This document shows positions 6,002 to 13,830 of a stretch of 18,530 nucleotides of DNA, one piece after another. Location of the stretch: contig CAJUEX010000046.1 of NCBI GenBank assembly GCA_910585715.1, positions 10,972-29,501 of the forward strand. Reading direction: 5' to 3'. Position 1 is the first letter of the stretch. Every line of letters starts with the position of its first letter. A program made the translations under genes and the position numbers. Origin of the DNA: an uncultured Lachnospiraceae bacterium (GTDB taxonomy: Bacteria > Bacillota > Clostridia > Lachnospirales > Lachnospiraceae). The notes below the pieces were generated by a model. The model was not told the origin of the DNA. It ran no database searches and saw nothing but the letters and a program-made list of their open reading frames with translations.

Positions 6002-6781
6002 CGTTAATGCCTGAAGGGCATTTCCCTGACAGATAACTTCAAGATGCTCTTCCAGAAAGGCTCTGTTGGCATCTGTGCATTTCTCGATTTTCCCGTATTC
6101 GGAAAGGGTATTACATATCCGGGTAAAATCCTCAACAGTATGGCTGCCCTGTTCCAATAGTATTTTGTAAGTGTCATTGGCTTCATCTTTATAAAGGGTA
6201 TTTTCACCTTCGTAAATCCCCTTCAATACATGGGCTGCTCTTGTGACCACCTGAAAGCTTGGAAAAGAATAAAGCCTTAAGGGACTGACAGCATTATTTA
6301 TGGCAGATGACTTTTTCTTTCCGGCAGGGACAGAGGCAGCAGAGCTTTTTCCGGTATCTGAATCCTCTGGAAGACTGCCTGTTTTGGAATCGTGAAGCTT
6401 TCTGAATAAATCCAGAACATCATCTGCATCTCCTTTTATCGGAAGCAGTCCGTCCGGCTCTTCCCAATCCTCATCCTCGCTGTCGGAATGGACAGAAGGC
6501 GCAAACTTGGAAAAGCGGGTATCCAGTTCCTCCGGGTCCTCCACTTTTGTAATGATTAAAACGATACACTCGGAATTCAGAGGTATGGCTTCTATCATAA
6601 GAGGAATGTCTTCCGCTTCAAATCCAAATTCAAAAGAAGCCTGCTGCATCATATCCCGGAATAAATTTTTGGCTTTTTCTGTGCCGTATGCCAGCTCGCT
6701 GATTTTCAGCTGTCTGTCCACTAAGTCGGCTTTTGTCAACGTACAACGTATTTGATGGTCGTTCACTTTTTCGATTTTCAT
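5993..6781 (-). CDS. mecA: Adaptor protein MecA
   Basis: MecA is the adaptor that delivers substrates to the ClpC AAA+ unfoldase for degradation by ClpCP; in Bacillus it controls competence through ComK. The 262-residue protein shows the family layout. The N-terminal substrate-binding domain covers about residues 1-90 (MKIEKVNDHQIRCTLTKADL, later FEFGFEAEDIPLMIEAIPL). A variable acidic and Ser-rich linker covers about residues 95-170 (SEDEDWEEPDG). The C-terminal ClpC-binding domain covers about residues 175-262 (LRLYSFPSFQVVTRAAHVLKG, later LYKDEANDTYKILLEQGS). The linker is longer than in B. subtilis MecA. The gene is monocistronic, with its own promoter at 6848-6874. Confidence 0.94.
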   Translation of the reverse strand: MKIEKVNDHQIRCTLTKADLVDRQLKISELAYGTEKAKNLFRDMMQQASFEFGFEAEDIPLMIEAIPLNSECIVLIITKVEDPEELDTRFSKFAPSVHSDSEDEDWEEPDGLLPIKGDADDVLDLFRKLHDSKTGSLPEDSDTGKSSAASVPAGKKKSSAINNAVSPLRLYSFPSFQVVTRAAHVLKGIYEGENTLYKDEANDTYKILLEQGSHTVEDFTRICNTLSEYGKIEKCTDANRAFLEEHLEVICQGNALQALTQI

Positions 6782-6847
6782 ATTGTCACATCCTTCTTTG
6801 AAAACTTAGAAAAGTCCCGTTTTTAGCATATATTGTGATAAAAACAT

Positions 6848-6874
6848 ATTATACTTTATCATTAATCAAGTCAA
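6848..6874 (-). promoter_or_regulatory. Promoter of mecA
   Basis: On the minus strand, TTGACT and TATAAT are 15 bp apart (suboptimal); an offset -35 (TATTGA) gives 17 bp. The leader is about 60 nt. Confidence 0.6.
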
Positions 6875-6923
6875 TAGCAGTTGGTTCCAGTTTAAGAAAA
6901 TTTTAGAAATTTTAACAAAATGC

Positions 6924-6952
6924 TTGCAAAATCGACAGGAATCATTTATGCT
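6924..6952 (+). promoter_or_regulatory. Promoter of the candidate structured RNA
   Basis: TTGCAA, 17 bp, TATGCT. The predicted start point, about 6959, falls just before the GC-rich folded segment. No open frame follows for about 590 bp. Confidence 0.7.
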
Positions 6953-6958
6953 TCAATC

Positions 6959-7230
6959 AGAGATGCTTCCGGGCCGATATCTGGACTCGTTGGATCAAAC
7001 GGGAACAGAAAAGGAAAGGAGGCCGGATTAAAGCTTATATAGTGATAAGTATCTAAAAGCAGTACAGCGGGACGCCGCTTCTTGGTTCGGGTTATCCGAA
7101 CATGTTTAAAGTCAGGTGCTTTAAGTCTTAATATATTCCAAATAATTCCAATTATAATTCAAAAGTAAGACAAGAAATTCATTTACAGCAAAGTTTTTAT
7201 CAAGAGCCTGGAACATCTCTGTTTTTTTCT
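6959..7230 (+). ncRNA. Candidate structured non-coding RNA
   Basis: A GC-rich, folded stretch in an otherwise A/T-rich intergenic region directly follows a good promoter. Stems seen by eye are GCTT(6965-6968)/AAGC(7031-7034), continuing as CCGG-GCC/GGCCGG around a purine-rich loop; CTTAT/ATAAG (7034-7038 with 7045-7049); AGCGG/CCGCT closing GACG (7066-7070 with 7075-7079); GTTCGG/CCGAAC closing GTTAT (7085-7090 with 7096-7101); and TTAAAG/CTTTAA (7106-7111 with 7119-7124). A weak stem followed by seven T (7204-7229) could end it. It has no open frame of useful length. The architecture is like the roughly 200-nt conserved RNAs of Firmicutes (raiA motif is one possibility), but I cannot confirm a family. 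The 3' end is uncertain. Confidence 0.6.
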
Positions 7231-7334
7231 ACAATGTTTAGTATCGGCACATATTAAAATCTTATAATCATTTTTTTGATTTGTAAAATATATCACAGAA
7301 CCTTTTTTTGGTAAAACAAAGCAAATGAAAATGA

Positions 7335-7465
7335 GAAAGCCGATAGCTGCTTAAAAAAGCCAGTGCTTTCGGGAGTATTTTACGGAAACAGTTAAAAACA
7401 AATAGAAGTCCCTTTAGGTCAATGTTTCCATGGCGCCTGCAGAGGAAATATGAAAAAAGCAGGCG
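7335..7465 (+). other. Second folded intergenic segment upstream of the GH18 gene
   Basis: Three consecutive long-range stems are visible: GAAAGC/GCTTTC (7335-7340 with 7365-7370, enclosing CTGCTT/AAGCCAG), GGAAACA/TGTTTCC (7384-7390 with 7423-7429), and CGCCTGC/GCAGGCG (7434-7440 with 7459-7465). It could be the 3' part of the upstream RNA, a separate RNA, or a leader. The nearest downstream promoter (7502-7530) starts after it, so it would be in the GH18 mRNA only if transcription comes from upstream. It does not match the TPP, SAM-I, c-di-GMP-I or c-di-AMP riboswitch cores as I know them. Confidence 0.4.
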
Positions 7466-7501
7466 GGATTGGGGAGTGAAGCACTAAAATGTAAAATTGT
7501 A

Positions 7502-7530
7502 ATGACTATAGTCGATTTTTCTGATATAAT
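7502..7530 (+). promoter_or_regulatory. Promoter of the cell-wall hydrolase cluster
   Basis: An extended -10 (TGATATAAT) has a weak -35 (ATGACT) 17 bp upstream. The palindrome GACTATAGTC (7504-7513) overlaps the -35 and could be an operator. The leader would be about 17 nt, with TTGGAGGG before the ATG. Confidence 0.65.
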
Positions 7531-7553
7531 CAAAAACAATTGGAGGGCATATC

Positions 7554-9263
7554 ATGAAGCAGATTAAACAAAAAATGATACCGGTAATAATAGCAGTGGT
7601 TTTAATTGTTCTGATTGTGGTTATCGGTTTGTTTTCAGGCATTATGGAAAAGTATTCGTATTCCAATGAAAGAATGGATTTAAATGAATACTTTCAAGTA
7701 TATACAGAAAAGGAGCTTTCTATTCTTTGGGAAGAGGATTTCCTTGAAGAAAAAGGAATTGTACAAAACGGAACCTGTTATCTCCCCCTTGATACTGTAA
7801 AAGCTTATTTAAACAGCCGCTTTTACTTTGATACAGGAGAAAACCTTCTTATATATACTACTCCCACGGAGATAATTCGTGCATATGCAGGAGAAAACGC
7901 TTATGCTCTGGACGGGAACCAACTTCCGGTGGATTACCCGGTTGTGCTGGTGGAAGAGGGGAGCCCCTATATAGCGGTTGATTTCGTGAAGATATTTACT
8001 AATTTTAACTATGAAGTATTTCAGGAGCCAAACCGCATTGAGCTTCATAAGGAGAGCGCGACAGTAACGATGGCGGATTTGAAAAAGAATACAAAGATGC
8101 GTTATCAGGGAGGGATAAAGAGCCCGATTTTAAAAGACCTGCAAAAGGGTGATACAGTTACTGTTCTGGAAAAAATGGAAAAGTGGTCTAAGGTAAAAAC
8201 CGCAGATTCCATTATCGGATATGTGGAAAACAAGCGTCTGACGGATGAAAGGGATTTTGACAGGACGGTAGAAAGCGTTGTGGAAGAGCCTGTTTATACT
8301 TCTATTCAAAAGGACTATCCCATCAGTCTGGTATGGCATGTGGTGACGAATCCGGTGGCAAACGGCAAGGTGGGAGAGCTGCTTGAGGGTACGAAAGCCA
8401 TTAATACCATTTCCCCCACATGGTTTGCCTTAAGTGATAACGAAGGGAACTTTACGTCTTTAGCGGATAAGAGCTATGTAGATTTCATGCATCAGCGGGG
8501 TATAGAGGTATGGGCTCTTATTGATAATTTTACAGGGCGCATAGGAGAGGAATCCATTAATACGAAAGCGGTTTTGTCCAGTACCACAAAACGCACGAAT
8601 TTAATACAGAATCTGGTAGGACAGGCTCTGGCAAACGGCATTGACGGCATTAATGTGGATTTTGAACAGGTGCCAAGGGAAGCAGGAGAAGATTATGTGC
8701 AGTTTCTGAGGGAATTATCCGTTGCCTGCCGTCTGAATAACCTGGTGCTGTCTGTAGATAATTATGTTCCTACAGAATATACCGCATATTACAATAGAAA
8801 AGAACAGGGGATTCTTGTGGATTATGTAATGGTCATGGGATATGATGAGCATTATTCCGGCTCGGAGATTGGTTCCATGGCTTCCATCAATTTTGTGGAA
8901 AGAGGAATTAAGGATACGTTAGATGAGGTGCCAAAGGAAAAGGTAATCAATGCAATTCCCTTTTATACGGGCATTTGGGCAACGTCAGGAGGCACTACTA
9001 CGTTGGATAAGGTAAGCATGTCCTACGGGGAAAAATTTATGGCGGAGAATGGAGGCACATCCGGCTGGGATGAGGTGACCTGCCAGAATTATACAACTTT
9101 TCAGGTAGAAGACACCACTTATCAGATCTGGCTGGAGGATGAAGCATCTATCCAGACAAAGCTGAATGTGATGAAAAATTATGATATCGCCGGAGTTGCA
9201 GGATGGAGGCTTGGACTGGAAAAGCCGGAAGTATGGGGGCTTATAGAGGCCTATCTCCAATAA
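7554..9263 (+). CDS. Membrane-anchored GH18-family cell-wall hydrolase with SH3 domain
   Basis: The 569-residue protein is exported and anchored by one N-terminal transmembrane helix (residues 9-29, VIIAVVLIVLIVVIGLF). Residues about 70-165 resemble the copper-amine-oxidase N-terminal-like or stalk domain of clostridial wall proteins. Residues about 170-232 form a bacterial SH3 domain (QKGDTVTVLEKMEKWSKVK). Residues about 255-569 form a glycoside hydrolase 18 barrel with the catalytic motif DGINVDFE (E371) and VMGYDEHY. The second acidic residue of the usual DxxDxDxE is Asn, as is common in spore YaaH/YdhD-type enzymes. The likely substrate is peptidoglycan or a related glycan. It is the first gene of a plus-strand cluster and is followed 74 bp later by an amidase. 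Confidence 0.9.
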   Translation: MKQIKQKMIPVIIAVVLIVLIVVIGLFSGIMEKYSYSNERMDLNEYFQVYTEKELSILWEEDFLEEKGIVQNGTCYLPLDTVKAYLNSRFYFDTGENLLIYTTPTEIIRAYAGENAYALDGNQLPVDYPVVLVEEGSPYIAVDFVKIFTNFNYEVFQEPNRIELHKESATVTMADLKKNTKMRYQGGIKSPILKDLQKGDTVTVLEKMEKWSKVKTADSIIGYVENKRLTDERDFDRTVESVVEEPVYTSIQKDYPISLVWHVVTNPVANGKVGELLEGTKAINTISPTWFALSDNEGNFTSLADKSYVDFMHQRGIEVWALIDNFTGRIGEESINTKAVLSSTTKRTNLIQNLVGQALANGIDGINVDFEQVPREAGEDYVQFLRELSVACRLNNLVLSVDNYVPTEYTAYYNRKEQGILVDYVMVMGYDEHYSGSEIGSMASINFVERGIKDTLDEVPKEKVINAIPFYTGIWATSGGTTTLDKVSMSYGEKFMAENGGTSGWDEVTCQNYTTFQVEDTTYQIWLEDEASIQTKLNVMKNYDIAGVAGWRLGLEKPEVWGLIEAYLQ

Positions 9264-9337
9264 CCGGCCTGTTCTTTTTGGAATGAACTGTTTTTTAGCC
9301 ACATACAATATAGAAAAGCTTGTGGGAAAATCTGTCA

Positions 9338-10027
9338 ATGAAAAAAAGAGCAGTATCAATGGTAATGACCATTATTTTTATTATTTCCATGTGCGTGCTT
9401 GCAAGGACTGCTGCAGTTTATACTACGTCTACTCAATTAAAAGAAGGGGAAAGGGTAGTGGTAATCGACCCGGGACATGGCGGAAATGATCCGGGAAAGG
9501 TTGGAGTAAACGATGCCTTGGAAAAAGATATTAACCTGAAAATTGCTCTTCTTGTAAAAGTGTTTCTGGAGCAGGATGATGTAAAGGTCATATTGACCCG
9601 GGACGGAGATTATGGTCTGTATGGTGAAAATGATAGAAATAAAAAGGTTACGGATATTAAGAAGCGGGTGGAAATCATTGAAACTCCCGGAACGGCTTTG
9701 GCAGTGAGCATTCATCAGAACAGTTATGGAACGGGAGATATTACCGGCGCCCAGGTTTTCTATTTTACACATTCGGAGGAAGGCAAAAAGGCGGCGGAAA
9801 TTATGCAGAACCAGATGATAGAGGGGGTGGACCCCGCCAATCACAGACAGGCAAAAGCCAATAATAATTATTATATTTTAAAAAAATCCACCACGCCGGC
9901 GATTATAGTGGAATGCGGCTTTTTGTCCTCAAAAACGGAAGCAGCCCTTTTATGTGAGGAAGAATATCAGGAAAAACTGGCATGGAATATACACTTGGCA
10001 ATTATCAAGTATTTAAATCAGGATTAA
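9338..10027 (+). CDS. cwlD: N-acetylmuramoyl-L-alanine amidase, CwlD-like
   Basis: This is a zinc amidase of the Amidase_3 family that cleaves the bond between N-acetylmuramic acid and L-alanine in peptidoglycan. The 229-residue protein has an N-terminal signal/anchor helix (residues 5-24) and then VVVIDPGHGGNDPG with H47. E62 is in EKDINL, H126 in SIHQN and E192 in VECGFLSS; these four are the zinc-site and catalytic residues of the family. The length and single-domain layout match CwlD, which makes muramic-delta-lactam in spore cortex, so a spore role is likely but not proven. I use the ATG at 9338; a TTG at 9320 is possible. The Shine-Dalgarno is weak (GTGGGA), suggesting coupling to the preceding gene. 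Confidence 0.88.
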   Translation: MKKRAVSMVMTIIFIISMCVLARTAAVYTTSTQLKEGERVVVIDPGHGGNDPGKVGVNDALEKDINLKIALLVKVFLEQDDVKVILTRDGDYGLYGENDRNKKVTDIKKRVEIIETPGTALAVSIHQNSYGTGDITGAQVFYFTHSEEGKKAAEIMQNQMIEGVDPANHRQAKANNNYYILKKSTTPAIIVECGFLSSKTEAALLCEEEYQEKLAWNIHLAIIKYLNQD

Positions 10028-10074
10028 GATGTGCTATACTTTGAAAAGCGGACTGGAAAGCTGCAAAGGAGCCG

Positions 10075-11166
10075 ATGCTTGTGGAAACAAAATGGATAAA
10101 GATGCTGGAAGACGAACCGGATATGCCGGCTGTAAAAGAAGCGGGGCATATTATCAGAAACGGCGGTCTTGTGGCATTCCCTACGGAAACTGTATATGGA
10201 CTTGGCGGAGATGGATTGAACAGGGAAGCTGCCAAAAAGATTTATTCGGCAAAAGGAAGGCCTTCCGACAATCCTCTTATCATTCATATTGCAGATATGG
10301 AAGACTTAAAAATGCTTACAAAGGAAATACCTGAAAAGGCAAAACGGCTGGCTGAGGCATTCTGGCCCGGACCTTTGACCATGATTTTTCATAAGAGCGG
10401 GCAGGTGCCTTTTGAAACAACCGGCGGGCTGTCCACGGTGGCAGTGAGATTTCCCAATCATCCGGTGGCCCTTGCGTTTATAAAGGAAAGCGGCGGATTT
10501 GTGGCAGCTCCAAGCGCCAATACATCAGGCAGGCCAAGCCCTACCTCGGGTATTCATGTTTATGAAGATTTACAGGGCAGAATAGAGATGCTTTTAGACA
10601 GCGGAGAAGTGGGAATCGGAATAGAGTCTACTATTATAGATATGACAGTAGAGCCGCCCATGATTTTAAGGCCGGGATTTATTACAGAGGAAATGCTTTC
10701 CGGAGTAATTGGCAATATAGCGGTGGACAGCACCACCCAAAAGCAGATAGCAGGCATGGCACCAAAGGCTCCCGGAATGAAATACAGGCATTATGCGCCA
10801 AGAGGAGAGCTGACTATTGTTTCAGGAAGCAGTAAGGAAGTAAAAGAAAAGATTAACGGATTATTGAAGGCGGCAAAAGAAAAAGGGCTTCGTACCGGAG
10901 TGATTGGTACAGAAGAAAATATAAGATTTTATCAGGCAGATATTAAAATGAACGCAGGCAGGAAAGAGGACGAGCTTACTATTGCCAGAAGGCTTTATAG
11001 TATGTTAAGGGAATTTGACGAAAAGCAGGCAGATGTAATTTACTCAGAGGCATTTCCGGGAACGGGCATTGGACAGGCTGTAATGAACCGCCTGTTAAAA
11101 GCAGCCGGACATAAAGTGATTCAGGCAGGACAGGGAGGAGAAAAAGATGATAGCAATCGGCAGTGA
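10075..11166 (+). CDS. sua5: L-threonylcarbamoyladenylate synthase (Sua5/YwlC type)
   Basis: The enzyme makes threonylcarbamoyl-AMP from threonine, bicarbonate and ATP for the t6A37 modification of ANN-decoding tRNAs. The 363-residue protein has the YrdC/TsaC domain at about residues 15-205, with FPTETVYGLGGDG, AKGRPSDNPLIIH and the APSANTSGRPSPT motif. A Sua5 C-terminal domain follows at about residues 235-350 (TIVSG, later DEKQADVIYSEAFP and GIGQAVMNRLLKAA). The ATG at 10075 lies only about 3 nt from AAAGGAG. A GTG two codons later (10081) has ideal spacing and may be the real start. The 3' end overlaps rpiB by 20 bp, so the two are translationally coupled. Confidence 0.95.
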   Translation: MLVETKWIKMLEDEPDMPAVKEAGHIIRNGGLVAFPTETVYGLGGDGLNREAAKKIYSAKGRPSDNPLIIHIADMEDLKMLTKEIPEKAKRLAEAFWPGPLTMIFHKSGQVPFETTGGLSTVAVRFPNHPVALAFIKESGGFVAAPSANTSGRPSPTSGIHVYEDLQGRIEMLLDSGEVGIGIESTIIDMTVEPPMILRPGFITEEMLSGVIGNIAVDSTTQKQIAGMAPKAPGMKYRHYAPRGELTIVSGSSKEVKEKINGLLKAAKEKGLRTGVIGTEENIRFYQADIKMNAGRKEDELTIARRLYSMLREFDEKQADVIYSEAFPGTGIGQAVMNRLLKAAGHKVIQAGQGGEKDDSNRQ

Positions 11167-11578
11167 TCATGGTGGATACGATTTAAAGGAAAAGATAATA
11201 GCCCATTTAAGAGAGCAGGGCGAGGAGTGCGTGGATAAGGGCTGTTTTGATAAAAGCTCCTGTGATTATCCTGTATACGGGCGTGCCGTGGCGGAAGCGG
11301 TAGCGGCAAAAGAAGCAGAAAAAGGCATTGTCATCTGCACCACCGGAATCGGCATTTCCATTACAGCCAATAAGGTGAAAGGCATACGGGCGGCGCTTTG
11401 CGGGGATGTTCTTTCTGCAAGGCTCACCAGGGAGCACAATGATGCCAATGTACTTGCTCTGGGCGCAGGTATTGTCGGAACGAATCTTGCGCTTGAAATT
11501 GTAGATACATTTTTGAAAACGGAATTTTCCAAAGCAGAAAGACATATGAAAAGAGTAAATATGATAGAAGAACAGTAA
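11147..11578 (+). CDS. rpiB: Ribose-5-phosphate isomerase B (RpiB/LacAB family)
   Basis: This is an isomerase between ribose 5-phosphate and ribulose 5-phosphate in the non-oxidative pentose phosphate pathway. The 143-residue protein has the family N-terminus IGSDHGGYDLK (D7, H8), the active-site cysteine C64 in VICTTGIGISI, the anion-hole region GIRAALCGD, and HNDANVLALGAG. The motif residue after the cysteine is Thr instead of the usual Gly. The common phosphate-binding Arg in LALGAR is Gly here, so a related sugar-phosphate isomerase activity cannot be excluded. AGGGAGG before the ATG lies inside the end of sua5; the two genes overlap by 20 bp. Confidence 0.93.
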   Translation: MIAIGSDHGGYDLKEKIIAHLREQGEECVDKGCFDKSSCDYPVYGRAVAEAVAAKEAEKGIVICTTGIGISITANKVKGIRAALCGDVLSARLTREHNDANVLALGAGIVGTNLALEIVDTFLKTEFSKAERHMKRVNMIEEQ

Positions 11579-11591
11579 TGCGGGAGGAACA

Positions 11592-12077
11592 ATGAGCGAT
11601 AAGCGAAATGACTATATTTCATGGGATGAATATTTTATGGGGGTTTCTGTTTTATCCGGAATGCGTTCCAAGGACCCCAACACCCAGGTTGGCGCCTGTA
11701 TTGTAGGGCCGGATAACCGGATTCTTTCCATGGGCTACAATGGTTTCCCAAATGGCTGCCCGGATGAACTGTTTCCATGGGCCAGAGAGGGCGAACCATT
11801 GTGTACCAAATACCCCTTCGTAACCCATGGGGAATTAAATGCAATACTGAATTACAAAGGAGGAAGCCTGGAGGGAAGCAAGCTGTATGTGTCCATGTTT
11901 CCCTGCAATGAATGTGCAAAAGCAATTATTCAGGCAGGTATTAAAACTGTGGTATATGCCTGTGACAAATATAAGGAATCAAATTCTGTCATTGCATCAA
12001 AGAAAATGTTTGATGCAGCAGGTGTGGCTTATTATCGATATGAGCATACAGGCAGAAAAATTACGTTGGAGCTGTAA
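11592..12077 (+). CDS. comEB: Deoxycytidylate (dCMP) deaminase
   Basis: The zinc enzyme converts dCMP to dUMP, feeding dTTP synthesis. The 161-residue protein starts with YISWDEYFMGVSVLSGMRSK and has the substrate region GYNGFPNGCPD. Zinc and catalytic residues are H79 and E81 in THGELNAI, and C105 and C108 in FPCNECAK, as in all cytidine/deoxycytidylate deaminases. The length and the SWDEYFM start match the bacterial dCMP deaminase/ComEB group rather than cytidine or tRNA deaminases. GGGAGG lies 6 nt before the ATG. It starts 13 bp after rpiB and is in the same operon. Confidence 0.94.
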   Translation: MSDKRNDYISWDEYFMGVSVLSGMRSKDPNTQVGACIVGPDNRILSMGYNGFPNGCPDELFPWAREGEPLCTKYPFVTHGELNAILNYKGGSLEGSKLYVSMFPCNECAKAIIQAGIKTVVYACDKYKESNSVIASKKMFDAAGVAYYRYEHTGRKITLEL

Positions 12078-12102
12078 AGAAGGTTCATAAGAAGGTGAAT
12101 AA

Positions 12103-13257
12103 GTGAAAAAGAGAAGGAAAATGCTGGTTTTTCTGTTGATGCTGTGTGTTTTGACAGGCGGTATACAAAAGCAGGAGGTCTATGCTACTTCCACATCTGA
12201 TAAGCTTCGTCAGGTGCAGCAGGAAAAAAAGGAAACAGAACAGAAAAAAAATAATGCCAAAGATAATCTGGATGATTTAAGAGAAGAGAAAACAGGGCTT
12301 CAATCCTATTTGAATAATCTGAATGCAGATTTGGCAGATGCTACAAATGAACTGGCAAGGATTGAGGAGCTTATAGAAGAAAAAAATACAGCAATTGAAG
12401 AAACGCAGAAATCTCTGGAGGAGGCAAAAAAGAAAGAAGAGGAAGAAGCAAAAAACATGGAGCTGCGTATGCAGTTCATATATGAAAAAGGAAGCACGGC
12501 TTATCTGGATATGCTTTTTTCAGCCGACAGCTTTGGCGAATTTCTGACTATGTATAAATATGTAGAAAAGGTAACTGCATATGACAGAGAAAGCCTGAAA
12601 GCATATAAGGAGCTTAAGGAAAAAATTGCAAAAGAAGAGGAAGAGCTGAAGGATGACCAGGCAGGTCTGGAAGTGTTGTTAGAGCAGGCAAAGGAAAAAA
12701 AGGAAAATGTGGAAACTCTTGTAAAAGAGACGAAAGAAAATGTTCAGGACTATATGGCGCAGATTTCAGAAGAAGAAAAGAGACTGATGGAATATGAAAA
12801 AGCTCTTTTGGCCCAGGAAAATGATGAAGCCGCATTGCAGCGGAAGTTAGAAGAGGAAAAGGCGCTGTCTGCACTGGTGGCTCAGACCACTATGAGGGAT
12901 TTGTCCAGCATTGCTTTTGGTGCAGGAGACCTTGATATGATGGCGGCAATTATTGAATGCGAGGCCGGTGGAGAATCCTACACAGGAAAGGTTGCTGTAG
13001 GAGCAGTTGTCATGAACCGGGTAAAGAGCCCTTTGTTTCCTGATACCGTAGCGGGCGTAATATATCAGAATAAGCAGTTTTCTCCGGTAGGGAGCGGACG
13101 TTTTGCGATCGTTCTGGCAAGAGGCGCCAACCAGTCATGCTATCAGGCAGCCCAGGAGGCTATGGCAGGCGCAAGTCCGGTAGGAAACTGTGTGTTTTTC
13201 CGTACGCCTATTCCGGGGCTTACCGGGATTCAGATAGGCGGACATATTTTTTATTAA
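12103..13257 (+). CDS. Secreted coiled-coil protein with C-terminal SleB/Hydrolase_2 cell-wall hydrolase domain
   Basis: The 384-residue protein has a signal peptide (residues 1-29, ending YAT). A long charged coiled coil at about residues 30-275, rich in E, K and L, resembles the N-terminal domain of PcsB/CwlO-type peptidoglycan hydrolases (MQFIYEKGSTAYLDMLFSAD is typical). The C-terminus at about residues 285-384 is a Hydrolase_2 (SleB/CwlJ) domain: MMAAIIECEAGGESYTGKVA with the catalytic-type glutamate, VMNRVKSP, FSPVGSGR, and the end IGGHIFY. In standard PcsB/CwlO the catalytic domain is CHAP or NlpC/P60, so this pairing is a variant. It has a GTG start with AAGGTG 5 nt upstream. It is the last gene of the cluster; a PcsB-like FtsEX link is possible but no ftsEX is in view. 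Confidence 0.88.
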   Translation: MKKRRKMLVFLLMLCVLTGGIQKQEVYATSTSDKLRQVQQEKKETEQKKNNAKDNLDDLREEKTGLQSYLNNLNADLADATNELARIEELIEEKNTAIEETQKSLEEAKKKEEEEAKNMELRMQFIYEKGSTAYLDMLFSADSFGEFLTMYKYVEKVTAYDRESLKAYKELKEKIAKEEEELKDDQAGLEVLLEQAKEKKENVETLVKETKENVQDYMAQISEEEKRLMEYEKALLAQENDEAALQRKLEEEKALSALVAQTTMRDLSSIAFGAGDLDMMAAIIECEAGGESYTGKVAVGAVVMNRVKSPLFPDTVAGVIYQNKQFSPVGSGRFAIVLARGANQSCYQAAQEAMAGASPVGNCVFFRTPIPGLTGIQIGGHIFY

Positions 13258-13280
13258 TGTATGATAGAGTGAGAGGGATG

Positions 13281-13335
13281 CCCTGACAGGCAAATGCAGA
13301 GGAAGAGCTGTAGATGTCTGTCGGGGTGTTTGGTT
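13281..13335 (+). terminator. Possible terminator after the cell-wall cluster
   Basis: CCCTGACAG pairs with CTGTCGGGG over 9 bp (one T-G pair) around a 28-nt loop. It is followed by a weak T-rich tail (TGTTTGGTTT). The large loop and poor tail make it uncertain. Confidence 0.4.
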
Positions 13336-13344
13336 TCTGGGGGA

Positions 13345-13366
13345 ATTAAGGCAGTATTAAGGCAGA
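13345..13366. repeat. Two tandem 11-bp copies next to SOS box 1
   Basis: ATTAAGGCAGT is followed directly by ATTAAGGCAGA. It abuts the LexA-type box at 13365. Confidence 0.5.
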
Positions 13367-13403
13367 ACAAATGTTTGAAAATGAGATGGGATTGTGCTAT
13401 AAT
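13365..13403 (+). promoter_or_regulatory. Promoter with LexA/SOS-type box (site 1)
   Basis: GAACAAATGTTT fits the Gram-positive LexA (DinR) pattern GAAC-N4-GTTY and overlaps the -35 of TTGAAA, 17 bp, TATAAT (13375-13403). No intact gene follows. The next 200 bp contain only short frames, including a CPEC-containing 22-codon one at about 13432. By position after the cell-wall cluster it could be the fossil promoter of an SOS gene such as uvrB. Confidence 0.65.
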
Positions 13404-13613
13404 GTGATGAAAAGAAATCGGCTTTGATTAGATGATACTCATTTGTCCAGAATGCAATAACAGCCAAGATTTGCTGAAAGAAAGGATTTTGTGGCTTTGA
13501 TTCGTTGTGGAAATGACTAAAAAAGGATGGGATTGTGGGAGCTTCAAGTTGTTAGCCTCAGAGAATAGCGATATAATATATGTAGTGAGATTTTTTGAAA
13601 GGAGTGAATGGCT

Positions 13614-13827
13614 ATGTCGGCAGCATTGGAGGAAAAGGTGATAAAAAATAGTTGGTTTATCAGATGATAACCTTATGTTTCTTAGTGATATGATAGATAA
13701 ATTTATGAAACCGGCGCAGTCGGAAACCACATCTAAGAGAATTGGAATTGCAGAAGGTAAATTTGTTGTACCGGACGATTTTGATGATTGTAATGATGAA
13801 ATTGCAGAAATGTTTGGGGTGAAATAG
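13614..13827 (+). pseudogene. Antitoxin of a VapBC-like pair, frameshifted
   Basis: AAAGGAG lies 9 nt before the ATG. The first frame reads MSAALEEKVIKNSWFIR and stops. Removing one A from the A6 run at 13643-13648 restores a continuous frame of about 70 residues: VIKIVGLSDDNLMFLSDMID, later KRIGIAEGKFVVPDDFDDCN and a DEIAEMFGV end. That C-terminus looks like small antitoxins paired with PIN toxins. The restored stop is 3 nt before the toxin start, as in a TA operon. Either a real inactivating insertion, slippage in the A-run, or a sequencing error explains the shift. I call it broken because the toxin next to it is broken too. Confidence 0.72.
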
Positions 13828-13830
13828 TCT

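Noticed and set aside
7194..7229. TATCAAGAG resembling the 5' strand of a SAM-I riboswitch
   Set aside because: The conserved GGGACTGGCCC core and later elements are missing; the match is only a few bases.
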